DNA of 38,835 nucleotides, from the NCBI RefSeq assembly GCF_023716925.1, contig NZ_JAMQQG010000037.1:1-38835 (forward strand), in the 5' to 3' direction. Position numbers and translations under genes: made by a program. The notes below the pieces were generated by a model. The model did no database searches. It saw only the letters and a program-made list of their open reading frames with translations, and had not been told where the DNA came from. The stretch is from Frankia sp. R82 (lineage in GTDB: Bacteria; Actinomycetota; Actinomycetes; Frankiales; Frankiaceae). Below, one piece after another: positions 15,445 through 23,592 of this stretch (positions are counted from its first letter, which is position 1; each line of letters starts with the position of its first letter).

Positions 15445-15519
15445 GGCACTGCGGTCTCCGGCACTGCGGTCTCCGGCACTGCGGTCTCCGGCACTGCGGT
15501 CTCCGGCACTGCGGTCTCC
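15445..15519. repeat. 15-bp tandem repeat, 5 perfect copies
   Basis: GGCACTGCGGTCTCC is repeated five times without a mismatch, about 70 bases before the purD start codon. The unit is a multiple of three, so it stays open in all frames and creates a spurious PETAV-type extension of purD. Copy number is likely to vary. Confidence 0.95.
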
Positions 15520-15633
15520 GGCACCCGAACACCGACATGCGAGCCAGCCGGGTCGAGTCACCCTGCCACCCTAGCGTGGCAGCTGATCATCCTGGCCGCC
15601 GTGCGAACTTGCTCGCTTCCAGCCCCGAATCCC

Positions 15634-15709
15634 GTCCCGTCTGCCTCGTCCGCCGTCTGCCTCGTCTGCCCCGTCCGCCTTGTCTGCCTCGTTCATGCCG
15701 TCTGCCTCG
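15634..15709. repeat. Degenerate pyrimidine-rich repeat
   Basis: Variants of CGTCTGCCTCGT recur about five times with irregular spacing. They appear to derive from slippage and have no visible function. Confidence 0.6.
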
Positions 15710-15799
15710 TGGGGGGGTCTGATCGCATCCTGCCGAGGGCAGTTCGGGGCCATGCCGGGGGTAGTTCAGGGATCCGGGGCCTGAATCCGGAACAACCTT

Positions 15800-15995
15800 C
15801 GGCATCCCGAGGCCATGGTCGTCAGCTTGGCGTTGTGGCTGGGTTCGGGCCACTCCGAGGCCTGATCGCAGCGCGTCAAGGCCGGTTCGAGCCGGCGCCG
15901 GGACCGGATCAGACTGCGCCCATGGGTGGTGGGGGCATCCCCGGGATCATGGTCGCTGACTTGGTGTTGTGGCTCGGTTCGCGTGGTCCGGAGTC
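15800..15995. repeat. Two direct copies of a decayed ~62-bp element
   Basis: 15800-15861 and 15934-15995 align across their whole length at roughly 80% by eye, sharing GGCATCC, CATGGTCG, GTTGTGGCT and GGTTCG in the same order. The offset is 134 bases. The unit is not a recognised element. Confidence 0.6.
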
Positions 15996-16076
15996 GTTGT
16001 GATCACCGTCCGGACCTCGTCCGATCGTGGACGGGCCGGCGAGGTTGGTGGTTGGGGCGGTCCGACGCCGAAGGCG

Positions 16077-17117
16077 TTACAGGCCGACCCCGGAACGCCA
16101 CAGCAGGTGGGACATGCCGTGCACCAGTTGGAGTGCGCAACGTCGGGCGTCGACCTCGGCCATGCCGGCGACGATGGCGGCGGCGTCCACGGGCCAGACC
16201 CGGACCTCCCGTCCCAGCACCGTCAGCGGGGCCGGATCGTCGCGGCCTTCGAAGGTGCGACCGTCCGGCTCGACGAACAGGTGCAGGGAACGGCCCGCGG
16301 CAGGGAACGACTCGCATCGCCAGTAGAGCAGCGGCCAGGCCTGCAGCCGCTCCCGCCGACGCGGACGGCGCCGGCGCCGCGGATCGTCGGGGCGGTGCAG
16401 TTCGTCGGGGCGGCGCAGTTCGTCGAAGCGGTGCGGGTCCTCGAAACGGCGGGGATCGTCGGGGCGGTGCAGATCGTCGAGGCGGTGCGGGTCCTCGAGG
16501 TGGTGCAGGGGATCGAGGTGGCGGGGGCTGTCCAGGCGGTGCGGGTCGTCGGGGTGGCGTACGGAGTCGATGTCGTGCCGGGGGTCCAGTCGGCGCCGGG
16601 GATCGAGGCCGGCCCCCGCAACGGCAGCGATGTCGGCATCAGCTCCCGCGCCGGCACCGAAGTCGACGCCGGCGCCGAGGCCGGCACCGAGTGTGGCATC
16701 GGAACGGGCGCGGGCGTGGTGCCGGGCGGCCCGGCGGCGCGGTCGGGTGCCGTAGGCACGGACGGTTACGGGGGGGACGAGGTGTTCGGCGGCGCAGAAG
16801 TCCAGAAAGTCGCGGATCTGGGCGTCGACGTGGTGTGCGACGGCCGCCGCGCGTTCGAGGCGCTGGGCCTCCGCCCGCTTCGAGCTGCGGATGGCGTGGC
16901 TGCCGCGGAGCAGGACGTCGGTCAGGGTCTCCGGCAACGCCTCGCCGGTGGGGGAGAAGCCGACCGGCCAGGCATCGGAGTCGGCCGGGTCCGCGGGGTG
17001 CAGATAGCGGCGCCGCACCGCGGGGGCGAGCGCCGTGGACGGCACCGGAGGCGCCTGGCCGGGCACGGAGCGATCATCGCCGGACGACCGCGATCCGATT
17101 GTGGTCACCGTCCCCAC
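16077..17117 (-). CDS. Hypothetical protein with charged hexapeptide repeats (346 aa)
   Basis: No family was recognised. Two compact regions flank a low-complexity middle. Residues 1-130 include a likely helical segment, SKRAEAQRLERAAAVAHHVDAQ. The C-terminal 90 residues, with LQAWPLLYWRC, SLHLFVEPDG, PLTVLGREVRVWPVD and ALQLVHGMSHLLW, look like a folded beta-rich domain. Between them Ala/Gly-rich sequence leads into about eight copies of a six-residue repeat of the form [DE][DE]x[HR]R[LPF] and an Arg-rich stretch. The start is a GTG at 17117; a GTG nine bases downstream is the alternative. It stands alone between repeats. The flanking domains suggest a real gene whose linker has expanded by slippage. 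Confidence 0.55.
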   Translation of the reverse strand: MGTVTTIGSRSSGDDRSVPGQAPPVPSTALAPAVRRRYLHPADPADSDAWPVGFSPTGEALPETLTDVLLRGSHAIRSSKRAEAQRLERAAAVAHHVDAQIRDFLDFCAAEHLVPPVTVRAYGTRPRRRAARHHARARSDATLGAGLGAGVDFGAGAGADADIAAVAGAGLDPRRRLDPRHDIDSVRHPDDPHRLDSPRHLDPLHHLEDPHRLDDLHRPDDPRRFEDPHRFDELRRPDELHRPDDPRRRRRPRRRERLQAWPLLYWRCESFPAAGRSLHLFVEPDGRTFEGRDDPAPLTVLGREVRVWPVDAAAIVAGMAEVDARRCALQLVHGMSHLLWRSGVGL

Positions 17118-17194
17118 CCCACCTCGCCATCGCCCTCCGTGACTACTCCAGCGTCATCGGTAACTCTGCGTTATGCAAGTGCGGAGCGTGGACG

Positions 17195-17242
17195 GGGTGA
17201 CCTGTCGGGTGACCTGTCGGGTGACCTGTCGGGTGAGGTGAC
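17195..17242. repeat. 12-bp tandem repeat downstream of purA
   Basis: GGGTGACCTGTC occurs three times exactly, then once as GGGTGAGGTGAC. It lies 45 bases beyond the purA stop codon, where a terminator would be expected; no clear hairpin is visible. Confidence 0.9.
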
Positions 17243-17286
17243 GGCGTCGAGTCGAGTCGGGGTGGGGACGGGGTGGGCGTTCGGTG

Positions 17287-18570
17287 TCAGACCAGGTTGT
17301 TGATGACGAGGGTCTGGTCGCGGCCGGGGCCGACGCCGATGGCGGACACGGGGGCGCCAGAGAAGTCCTCGAGGGCGCGGATGTAGTCCTTGGCGGCAGC
17401 GGGGAGGTCGGCGTAGCTGCGTACGGCGGACAGGTCCTCGTGCCAGCCGGGCAGTTCGGTGTAGATCGGCCTGGCGTGGTGGAAGTCCGTCTGGGTCATC
17501 GGCATCTCGTCGACGCGGGTGCCGCCGATGTCGTAGCCGACGCAGATCGGCACCCGGTCGAACCCGGAGAGCACGTCCAGCTTGGTGAGGAACAGGTCGG
17601 TCAGGCCGTTGACCCGGACCGCATAGCGGGCGATCACCGCGTCGAACCAGCCGGTGCGCCGGGCGCGGCCGGTGGTCACGCCGAACTCGCCGCCGATGCG
17701 GCGCAGCTCCTCGCCGACCTTGTCGTCGAGCTCGGTGGGGAACGGGCCGGAGCCCACCCGGGTGGTGTAGGCCTTGATGATGCCGATCACCCGGTTGATC
17801 TTCGTCGGGCCGATGCCGGCGCCGGTGGCGGCGTAGCCGGCGGTCGGGTTGGACGAGGTGACGAACGGGTAGGTGCCGTGGTCGACGTCCAGCAGGGTGC
17901 CCTGCGAGCCTTCCAACAGGACGACCTTGCCGGCCCGCAGGGCGGTGTCCAGGATGAGGCCGGTGTCGGCGATGTGCGGGCCGAGGCGTTCGGCATAGCC
18001 GGCGTACTCGTCGCACACCTCGTCGAGTTCGATCTTCCGCCGGTTGTAGACCTTGGCGAGGACCTGGTTCTTCTCCCGGAGCACGAGCTCGAGCTTCTTG
18101 CGGAAGATGCCGGGGTCGAGCAGGTCCTGCACACGGATGCCGGTGCGGGCGACCTTGTCGCCGTAGGTCGGACCGATGCCGCGACCGGTGGTGCCGATGC
18201 GGGCCTTGCCGAGGTAGCGCTCGATCACCCGGTCCAGCGCCCGGTGGTGCGGCATGATCAGGTGCGCGTTGGCGCTGATCAGCAGGCGGGAGACGTCGAT
18301 CCCGCGGGCGGCCAGACCGTCCATCTCGGTGAGCAGGACACCGGGGTCGATGACAACCCCGTTGCCGATCACCGGGATGCAGTCGGCACGCAGGATGCCG
18401 CTGGGGATCAGGTGCAGCGCGTAGCTGTCCTCCCCGATGACCACCGTGTGGCCGGCGTTGTTGCCGCCCTGGTAGCGGACGACGTAGTCGACGGCGCCGC
18501 CCAGCAGGTCGGTCGCCTTTCCTTTTCCCTCGTCGCCCCACTGGGCGCCGATGAGGACGAGAGCGGGCAC
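17287..18570 (-). CDS. purA: Adenylosuccinate synthetase
   Basis: GTP-dependent enzyme that condenses IMP with aspartate on the way to AMP. The GTG at 18570 gives the canonical N-terminus [17 protein letters not shown], with the P-loop-like GDEGKGK and the catalytic Asp. [11 protein letters not shown] follows, then [11 protein letters not shown], the [21 protein letters not shown] signature and a C-terminal region ending LVINNLV. The 427 residues match the family. No Shine-Dalgarno is seen, but a TAGTAA box lies ten bases before the GTG, so translation may be leaderless. DUF3151 and fba lie upstream, an order known from other actinobacteria. Confidence 0.97.
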   Translation of the reverse strand: MPALVLIGAQWGDEGKGKATDLLGGAVDYVVRYQGGNNAGHTVVIGEDSYALHLIPSGILRADCIPVIGNGVVIDPGVLLTEMDGLAARGIDVSRLLISANAHLIMPHHRALDRVIERYLGKARIGTTGRGIGPTYGDKVARTGIRVQDLLDPGIFRKKLELVLREKNQVLAKVYNRRKIELDEVCDEYAGYAERLGPHIADTGLILDTALRAGKVVLLEGSQGTLLDVDHGTYPFVTSSNPTAGYAATGAGIGPTKINRVIGIIKAYTTRVGSGPFPTELDDKVGEELRRIGGEFGVTTGRARRTGWFDAVIARYAVRVNGLTDLFLTKLDVLSGFDRVPICVGYDIGGTRVDEMPMTQTDFHHARPIYTELPGWHEDLSAVRSYADLPAAAKDYIRALEDFSGAPVSAIGVGPGRDQTLVINNLV

Positions 18571-18580
18571 TCGGGGGAGA

Positions 18581-18586
18581 TTACTA
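18581..18586 (-). promoter_or_regulatory. Candidate -10 box of purA
   Basis: TAGTAA on the minus strand ends ten bases before the purA GTG, in a stretch that is locally AT-rich for this genome. The -35 region is weak (TTCGGC at about 19 bases). A leaderless or very short-leader transcript is expected. Confidence 0.4.
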
Positions 18587-18662
18587 GGGATGACCGCCGC
18601 GCGTGGCCGAAGGGTCAGGCCGGACGGCCTGCGGACACCACATACCGCCCGCCGGACGAGGA

Positions 18663-19124
18663 TCAGGCGAGGCCGAGTGCGGCCGGGGCCGCGGGGTCGC
18701 TGTCGGCGAGAAAGGTGCGGCAGCGGTCGGCCTCCGCGGTCTCGCCGATGGCGGCGGCGGCCTGGCCGAGGGCGGCCAGGGCGCGCAGGAAGCCACGGTT
18801 GGGCTCGTGTGACCAGGGGATCGGACCGGTACCCCGCCAGCCGGCGCGGCGCAACGCGTCCAGCCCGCGGTGGTAGCCGGTGCGGGCGTACGCGTAGGCC
18901 TCGACCGGTCGGCCGGCGGCGAGCGCCCGTTCGGCGAGTGCTGCCCACGGTGCGCTCAGGGCCGGCGTGGCCGCCGCGACCGCGGTGGGATCCTCGCCGG
19001 CCGACAGCGGCCCGGTGGCCGCGGCATCCGAGGGCAGCAGGGCGGGCGGCGGGCCGGACAGCAGGTTGCGGCCGGCCGGGCCGGCCGCGGGGCTGGCGTG
19101 GCCCGGATCCGACGACGTCGTCAT
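18663..19124 (-). CDS. DUF3151 family protein (153 aa)
   Basis: Conserved actinobacterial protein of unknown function. The family hallmarks are present in order: [11 protein letters not shown] near the N-terminus, [61 protein letters not shown] in the centre, and an Ala-rich helical end. The central region is predicted helical and TPR-like. The ATG at 19124 has AGGATGAGG just upstream. In mycobacteria a homologue also sits close to purA and fba, and the same neighbourhood is kept here. It is soluble with no signal peptide. The role is not established. Confidence 0.9.
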   Translation of the reverse strand: MTTSSDPGHASPAAGPAGRNLLSGPPPALLPSDAAATGPLSAGEDPTAVAAATPALSAPWAALAERALAAGRPVEAYAYARTGYHRGLDALRRAGWRGTGPIPWSHEPNRGFLRALAALGQAAAAIGETAEADRCRTFLADSDPAAPAALGLA

Positions 19125-19166
19125 GACCTCATCCTGCCGTACCCGGCGACGCGCTGCCGCACCGGG

Positions 19167-19895
19167 TCACGAACGGACGGTGACGTTCCACAGGTTCTGG
19201 CCGACCGCGCCGGTCTGGCCGTCGCTGGTGCGGGTGAGATAGCCGTACAGGGCGGCGATGCCCTGCGACTGCGGGCCGAACTTGCCGTCGACGGTGAGCA
19301 TGAAGCCCTTGTTGCGCATCGCGGCCTGCCAGACGAACGCGTCGGGACGGACGTCCCCGCTGTAGCTGGCGTTCAGGACGGTGCCGCTGAACGAGCCGTC
19401 GCCCATCTCCTGGCGGGCCCGGTCGAGGGTCATCGGCTGCTCGGCCGGGGTGATGGCCTGCTCGATGACGTCACCTGAGCCGGAGTTCACGCTGGCCGGG
19501 CCGTTGTTGACCAACCCCATCTTGCGGGAGCAGGACGGCCACGGCTGCCAGCCGCGGGAGTTGTAGAGCTTGGCGGCGGCCTCGTCCTGGGTGGCCGGAG
19601 CCGCCTGGTACGGGCGGCCGGAGTAGCCCAGTCCGTGCCAGGTCTGATCATCGAACTGGTAGGCGCCGGTGAAGCCGTTGCCCGTGTTGATCGCGTAGTT
19701 GCCGCCGGACTCGCACTGGCGGAGCTTGGCGAAGTCGTCGGGGGTGGCCGCGCCGGCCGAGGTGGCGCCGACGGCGGTGACTGCGAGGCCGCTGCCCATC
19801 AGAGCGGTGACCGCGCCGGTCGTGCGCAGGATGCGGGTCGCAGCCGAGGGGGCCTGCGTAGCCCGGTGCTTACCTCCACGCCGTGCTGACGGCAT
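19167..19895 (-). CDS. Secreted Rpf-like transglycosylase with C-terminal peptidoglycan-binding domain (242 aa)
   Basis: Resuscitation-promoting-factor type muralytic enzyme that cleaves peptidoglycan glycan strands. A signal peptide spans about residues 20-50 (ALMGSGLAVTAVGATSAGAA). The Rpf/transglycosylase-like domain at 53-123 reads FAKLRQCESGGNYAINTGNG, with catalytic Glu62, and carries the Cys61/Cys122 pair expected to form a disulfide. A weak peptidoglycan-binding-like region ends in VDGKFGPQSQGIAAL. The ATG at 19895 follows the riboswitch below; the longer frame upstream only translates it. A second, distinct copy lies 600 bases upstream on the same strand with its own riboswitch. Confidence 0.9.
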   Translation of the reverse strand: MPSARRGGKHRATQAPSAATRILRTTGAVTALMGSGLAVTAVGATSAGAATPDDFAKLRQCESGGNYAINTGNGFTGAYQFDDQTWHGLGYSGRPYQAAPATQDEAAAKLYNSRGWQPWPSCSRKMGLVNNGPASVNSGSGDVIEQAITPAEQPMTLDRARQEMGDGSFSGTVLNASYSGDVRPDAFVWQAAMRNKGFMLTVDGKFGPQSQGIAALYGYLTRTSDGQTGAVGQNLWNVTVRS

Positions 19896-19913
19896 GTCAG
19901 TCCAATCCCGTGT

Positions 19914-20072
19914 CGCCTGCGGGGTGAGCTGTCGGGTTCGGACTGGGATGGCCCGGCCGGCGTGAGCCGACTTAACCCCAAGGACGTCCGGAGACGCCCG
20001 GTGGTGGTTCCCCCACTCCTGCCCATGTCGGTGCGCTCGACCAGCCGCCTGGATGGTGGGCAGGACTCGGCG
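19914..20072 (-). ncRNA. ydaO/yuaA-type cyclic di-AMP riboswitch, copy 1
   Basis: On the minus strand the leader has the conserved blocks of this class in order: CGCCGAGTCCTGCC at the 5' end, GGGGGAACCACC, CTTGGGGTTAAG, then CCGAACCCGACAGCTCACCCC and GCAGGCG at the 3' end. The start codon follows 18 bases later. This class binds c-di-AMP and is known upstream of Rpf and other cell-wall genes in actinobacteria, where ligand usually lowers expression. The alternative fold (terminator or masked start) cannot be told by eye. Confidence 0.85.
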
Positions 20073-20110
20073 TCCGTCCCGGCGGCATCGCCTGATGGCG
20101 AGTGAGCGGC

Positions 20111-20140
20111 ACTCTAGCGATACCGGTTCATGCCGCGCAA
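20111..20140 (-). promoter_or_regulatory. Promoter before riboswitch copy 1
   Basis: On the minus strand TTGCGC and TAGAGT are separated by 18 bases and lie about 40 bases upstream of the riboswitch core. The -10 box is a good TANNNT match; the -35 is partial. Confidence 0.45.
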
Positions 20141-20530
20141 ACCGGGGTGGTTCTCGACAACCAGTGCGGACGCGCAGATGGCGTGGCCCGATCGGGCCGC
20201 CTGATCGGGGAGCGCCGGTGTACCCGACCGGTTGGCCGGGTACCAGCACGGTGCTCGGGGGTGCCCCGGTGGGGGTGGTGCGCCCGACCGGCCCGTTTCC
20301 CTCCCGCGGGCCGGAGATCATCCGGACTGTGCGGGGGACCGGTCGGGTCGCGGTGTCGCGATGCTCGGCCTGTCTGGCCGGGGGTGGGACGTCCGGCTCC
20401 GCCCGGGGCTTGTGTCCCCGTGCCCCGGGCGGGTTGGACCAGGCGTGGATGGTGCCGGATGGCGGCGTCGCAACCGGTCCAAGGACGCGTTGCGGGTGGC
20501 GTGCGGCTCAGCGGGAGTGGGGCGCGCGGC
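20141..20530. other. Gene-free stretch downstream of the second Rpf-like gene
   Basis: About 390 bases with no supported gene. A hairpin with 7-bp arms GTACCCG/CGGGTAC (20220-20226 and 20237-20243) could end transcription of the Rpf-like gene to its right, though it lies nearly 290 bases past the stop codon. Open frames here have no family resemblance. Confidence 0.45.
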
Positions 20531-21199
20531 TCAGCCGAAGGTGGCGTGCCACGTCGCCGGGCCGACGACGCCGTCGACGGCGAGCCCCTGGGCGGACTGC
20601 AGCGCGCGGGCGGCGACCGCGCAGCGCGGGCCGAAGTGGCCGTCCGCGACGAGCGGGTAGCCGATCTGGCTCATTCGCGCCTGCCAGGCGCGCACGTCGG
20701 CGCGGTCCTGCCCGGCCAACGCGGTGGACAGTGCACGGGTGTACGACGGGGTCGGGAGGGCGGTCAGGGCGACCCTCAGCGCGGTGCGGGACGCCTGCGC
20801 CGCGGCGCCGGATGATGATCCACCGGCGAGCTGGGTGGCGCCCATGCCGCGACCGCAGACCGGCCACTGGCCGAAGCCGGAGCGCTGGGCCAGGCGCAGC
20901 GCGGCCTCGTCCTGGACTGCGGGTGAGGCCTGGTGGGGCAGGCCGGAATAGCCAAGGCTGTGCCAGGTGCTGGCTGAGAACTGGTAGGCGCCGGAATAGC
21001 CGTTGCCCGTGTTGATCGTGTAGTCACCGCCGGACTCGCACTGCCGCAGACCTTCCCAGGTGCTCGCTGCCTGCGCCGGCTGGGTGGCGACAAGTGAGCC
21101 GCCGACCGCTGCCGCGAGAACTGGAGCAACCATGAGAACCCGCGCCCGTATACGGGTGCCGGCGCTCCATTGTCGACCACTGGTACGCGCGTCGGACAT
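20531..21199 (-). CDS. Secreted Rpf-like transglycosylase with peptidoglycan-binding domain (222 aa)
   Basis: Second resuscitation-promoting-factor type enzyme. The signal peptide (VLMVAPVLAAAVGGSLVATQ) ends near the AQA at residue 44. The catalytic domain at 46-115 carries LRQCESGGDYTINTGNGYSG with Glu55 and a Cys54/Cys115 pair. The C-terminal peptidoglycan-binding domain at about 168-220 is clearer than in the other copy (VRAWQARMSQIGYPL, DGHFGPR, GLAVDGVVGPATW). The ATG at 21199 has GGGGAAGGA about ten bases upstream, overlapping the end of the riboswitch, so ligand could act on ribosome access. The two copies differ greatly outside the catalytic domain, so they are paralogues rather than a recent duplication. 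Confidence 0.92.
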   Translation of the reverse strand: MSDARTSGRQWSAGTRIRARVLMVAPVLAAAVGGSLVATQPAQAASTWEGLRQCESGGDYTINTGNGYSGAYQFSASTWHSLGYSGLPHQASPAVQDEAALRLAQRSGFGQWPVCGRGMGATQLAGGSSSGAAAQASRTALRVALTALPTPSYTRALSTALAGQDRADVRAWQARMSQIGYPLVADGHFGPRCAVAARALQSAQGLAVDGVVGPATWHATFG

Positions 21200-21219
21200 G
21201 TATGTGTAGTCCTTCCCCA

Positions 21220-21431
21220 CGCCTACGAGGTGAGCTGTCGGATTCGGGCTGGGAACTGCCCGGCCAGGCCAGGGACTTCCTGGGTCGTGTACACAAACCG
21301 AATCTCCGGTCGGTCTGGGTCACTCATGGCTTCACCCCGAGAGCATCGAAACCTTTCGATGCTCGGAGATGGTTCCCCCGATCCTGCCGCCTGGTGGAGG
21401 AGAAATCGTCGGCCGGGGGCAGGATTCGGCG
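21220..21431 (-). ncRNA. ydaO/yuaA-type cyclic di-AMP riboswitch, copy 2
   Basis: The same conserved blocks as copy 1 appear in order: CGCCGAATCCTGCC, GGGGGAACCAT, TCGGGGTGAAGCC, then CCGAATCCGACAGCTCACC and GTAGGCG. Between the second and third blocks stands a perfect 11-bp stem GAGCATCGAAA/TTTCGATGCTC with a 2-base loop gap, longer than the matching stem in copy 1. The GGGGAAGGA ribosome site begins just after the 3' end. Confidence 0.88.
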
Positions 21432-22475
21432 TGCCGTCCGACGAATGCCGCACGTTGTCGTTCGGCACGGCGATGACCATAACCACGCCGTCCGGCGAGT
21501 CGCCAAGCATTGAATAGGGTGCGTGAGTAACAGCACACTCGGCGTGGCTGCTTGAGGTTCGGGTGTGGTGACTGGTAACGCGCGTGCGCGCCCGCTCATC
21601 AACCTGGCGACATCCTCGGATGGCCGTTTTGTACGCGCCTGATCACGGTGTTTGCCGATGGGGCAAGGCGGGCGGAGCGTAATGGTTTATGCCGAACGCG
21701 TCACCTGATCGGTGACGCTCCATGCTGGTCGTCCGTATCCGACTGACGGCTTTGCGTGCAGATTGCGGCCTGATGGCCATCGAAGTGGCATTACGCCGCT
21801 GGTGACCGTCGGGCGCCCGCCTGTGAGATACGCAATGATCTGCGACGCGTTGGTTACATGGCTGTAACTTGAATGCGTAACGTGATTTTGATGTGTCTCT
21901 GTGTGACAGCTTGCGCCGGGCTGCGGACTCTGACGGGCGGGATGTCCGGTCCGTGTCGGCTGGCGGGGTCCCGACCGGGCGGGTCCATGACCTGCGGTTC
22001 GATGCTGCGCATCGCCGAGGTCGGGCCGGGCGGGCAGTGGGGCGGACGCACCACGCAGGACGAGCCGGTCGCTGTCCGGACAGATCTGCGGTCAGCGGAG
22101 ACAACGGTGCCCACCGGCGGACTGGCCGCCTACGGGCGACAGTGACACCGACCGGGAGAAGAGGAGGCCCACCCGGAGAAGAGGTGGGCTACCCGGAGAA
22201 GAGGCGGTCTACCCGGAGAAGAGGCGGTCTACCCGGAGAAGCGGTGCGGGACCGGGAGAACTGGTGCGCTACCCGGAGAACTGGTGCGCTACCCGGAGAA
22301 CTGGTGCGCTACCCGGAGAACTGGTGCGCTACCCGGAGAACTGGTGGGTCACCCGGAGAAGAGGTGGGTCCGGTGAGGGAGGGGTACCTGGTCTGCGGGA
22401 AGTGGACGTGGCCGCTGGCGCGGTCCGGTCCAGGGAGCGGCTGTCGGCGGCGGGACAGGCCAGCCGCAATGCAGT
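21432..22475. other. About 1 kb without a recognisable gene, with hairpins and a repeat array
   Basis: Lies between riboswitch 2 and the fba terminator. The part at about 21500-21900 is AT-richer than the genome and contains two clean inverted repeats: GCGTCACC-N5-GGTGACGC (21698-21718) and GTTACA-TGGC-TGTAAC (21853-21868). The second is followed by AT-rich sequence that could be a promoter. The last third is a 20-bp repeat array. Open frames exist on both strands but none resembles a family. A small RNA or a binding-site cluster is possible. Confidence 0.5.
22151..22360. repeat. 20-bp phased repeat array, 11 copies of ACCCGGAGAA
   Basis: ACCCGGAGAA (twice ACCGGGAGAA) recurs at exactly 20-base steps from 22151 to 22360. 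The ten bases between copies vary in two groups, GAGGxGGxCT and CTGGTGCGCT; four adjacent units of the latter are identical. Because 20 is not a multiple of three, the phase is set by DNA, not by a coding frame. It lies downstream of fba and past its terminator. Confidence 0.95.
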
Positions 22476-22508
22476 GGTCCCCCAGCCGCAGGCGGCAACT
22501 GGGGGACC
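22476..22508 (-). terminator. Terminator of fba
   Basis: GGTCCCCCAG pairs perfectly with CTGGGGGACC around a 13-base loop, 46 bases beyond the fba stop codon. There is no U-tract. Confidence 0.65.
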
Positions 22509-22554
22509 GGCGGTTCCGTGCGGGCTGGGCCCGCGAAGGTGGCAGCGGCTCGGG

Positions 22555-23592
22555 TTATGCCTTCCCGAGCGAACGGCCCGCGGAACGCAGGTCGTCACAG
22601 GCCTGGGCGACCCGGGCTGCCATACCCGCCTCGGCGAGCTTTCCGTAGGTTCGCGGGTCGTACGCCTTCTTGACGCCGACCTCGCCGTCCACTTTGAGGA
22701 CACCGGCGTAGTTCTTGAACGCGTGGTCCACGATGGGGCGGGTAAACGCGTACTGGGTGTCGGTGTCCACGTTCATCTTGACGACGCCGTAGTCCAGCGT
22801 TTCCCGGATCTCGCTCAGGTCCGATCCGCTTCCGCCGTGGAAGACCAGTTCGAACGGCTTGGAACCGGTTGGAAGGCCCAGCTTCTGTGCAACGTGGTCC
22901 TGGCCGTCCCGAAGAATCGTCGGGCGCAGTTTGACGTTTCCGGGCTTGTAGACGCCGTGCACGTTGCCGAAGGTCGCAGCCAGCAGGTAACGGCCCTTGT
23001 CGCCTGAGCCGAGAACCTCGGCGGTCCGCCACATGTCGCCGGGGGTGGTGTAGAGCTTTTCGTCGATCGCGCCGACGACGCCGTCCTCCTCGCCACCGAC
23101 GACCCCGATCTCGACCTCGAGAACGATCCGGGCAGCGGCTGCGTCGGCGAGCAGCTCCTCGGCGATCTTGAGGTTCTCCTCGAGCTCGACCGCCGAACCG
23201 TCCCACATGTGCGACTGGAACAGCGGGTCGCGCCCGGCCGCCACCCGCTCCCGGGAGATCGCGATCAGCGGCCGGATGTAGGTGTCGAGCTTGTCCGCCG
23301 GGCAGTGGTCGGTGTGCAGTGCGATGTTGACCGGGTAGGCCTTCGCGACGTGGTGGGCGAACTCGGCCAGTGCCTCGGCGCCGAGCACCATGTTCTTCAC
23401 CGTGGAACCGGACAGGTACTCGGCTCCGCCGGTGGACACCTGCACGATTCCGTCACTGCCCGCCTCGGCGAAGCCTCGCAGGGCGGCGTTCAGGGTCTGG
23501 GACGAGGACACGTTGATCGCCGGGTAGGCGAAGGCCTCGGACTTCGCGCGGTCGAGCATCTCGCCGTAGATCTCTGGCGTGGCGATGGGCAT
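22555..23592 (-). CDS. fba: Class II fructose-bisphosphate aldolase
   Basis: Zinc-dependent aldolase of glycolysis and gluconeogenesis, joining dihydroxyacetone phosphate and glyceraldehyde 3-phosphate. The N-terminal TPEIYGEMLDRAKSEAFAYPAINV is typical of the actinobacterial type. The zinc and catalytic region NIALHTDHCPADKLD is intact, as are SHMWDGSAVELEENL, VEIGVVGGEEDGV, the metal-binding TFGNVHGVY and the phosphate-binding FHGGSGS and VKMNVDTDTQYAFTRPI. 345 residues is full length. The ATG at 23592 follows a clear AAGGAG. A hairpin terminator lies downstream. The gene is near DUF3151 and purA, with the Rpf-like genes between them. Confidence 0.97.
   Translation of the reverse strand: MPIATPEIYGEMLDRAKSEAFAYPAINVSSSQTLNAALRGFAEAGSDGIVQVSTGGAEYLSGSTVKNMVLGAEALAEFAHHVAKAYPVNIALHTDHCPADKLDTYIRPLIAISRERVAAGRDPLFQSHMWDGSAVELEENLKIAEELLADAAAARIVLEVEIGVVGGEEDGVVGAIDEKLYTTPGDMWRTAEVLGSGDKGRYLLAATFGNVHGVYKPGNVKLRPTILRDGQDHVAQKLGLPTGSKPFELVFHGGSGSDLSEIRETLDYGVVKMNVDTDTQYAFTRPIVDHAFKNYAGVLKVDGEVGVKKAYDPRTYGKLAEAGMAARVAQACDDLRSAGRSLGKA

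Larger units (their letters stand above)
15377..16076. other. 700-base repeat-rich intergenic region between purD and the hypothetical gene
   Basis: No convincing gene was found. It holds the purD promoter region, a 5-copy 15-bp array, a degenerate CTGCC-TCGTC array (15634-15709), and two copies of a decayed element of about 62 bases. Frames open across it are low-complexity translations of these repeats. Confidence 0.6.

Noticed and set aside
15377-15538. N-terminal extension of purD with PETAV repeats
   Set aside because: It only translates the 15-bp DNA repeat; the family N-terminus and a ribosome site are at ATG 15376.
19896-20321. N-terminal extension of the first Rpf-like protein
   Set aside because: The extended frame translates the riboswitch; the signal peptide begins after ATG 19895.
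22151-22360. CRISPR array
   Set aside because: The repeat is only 10 conserved bases with 10-base spacers, several spacers are identical, and no cas gene is near.
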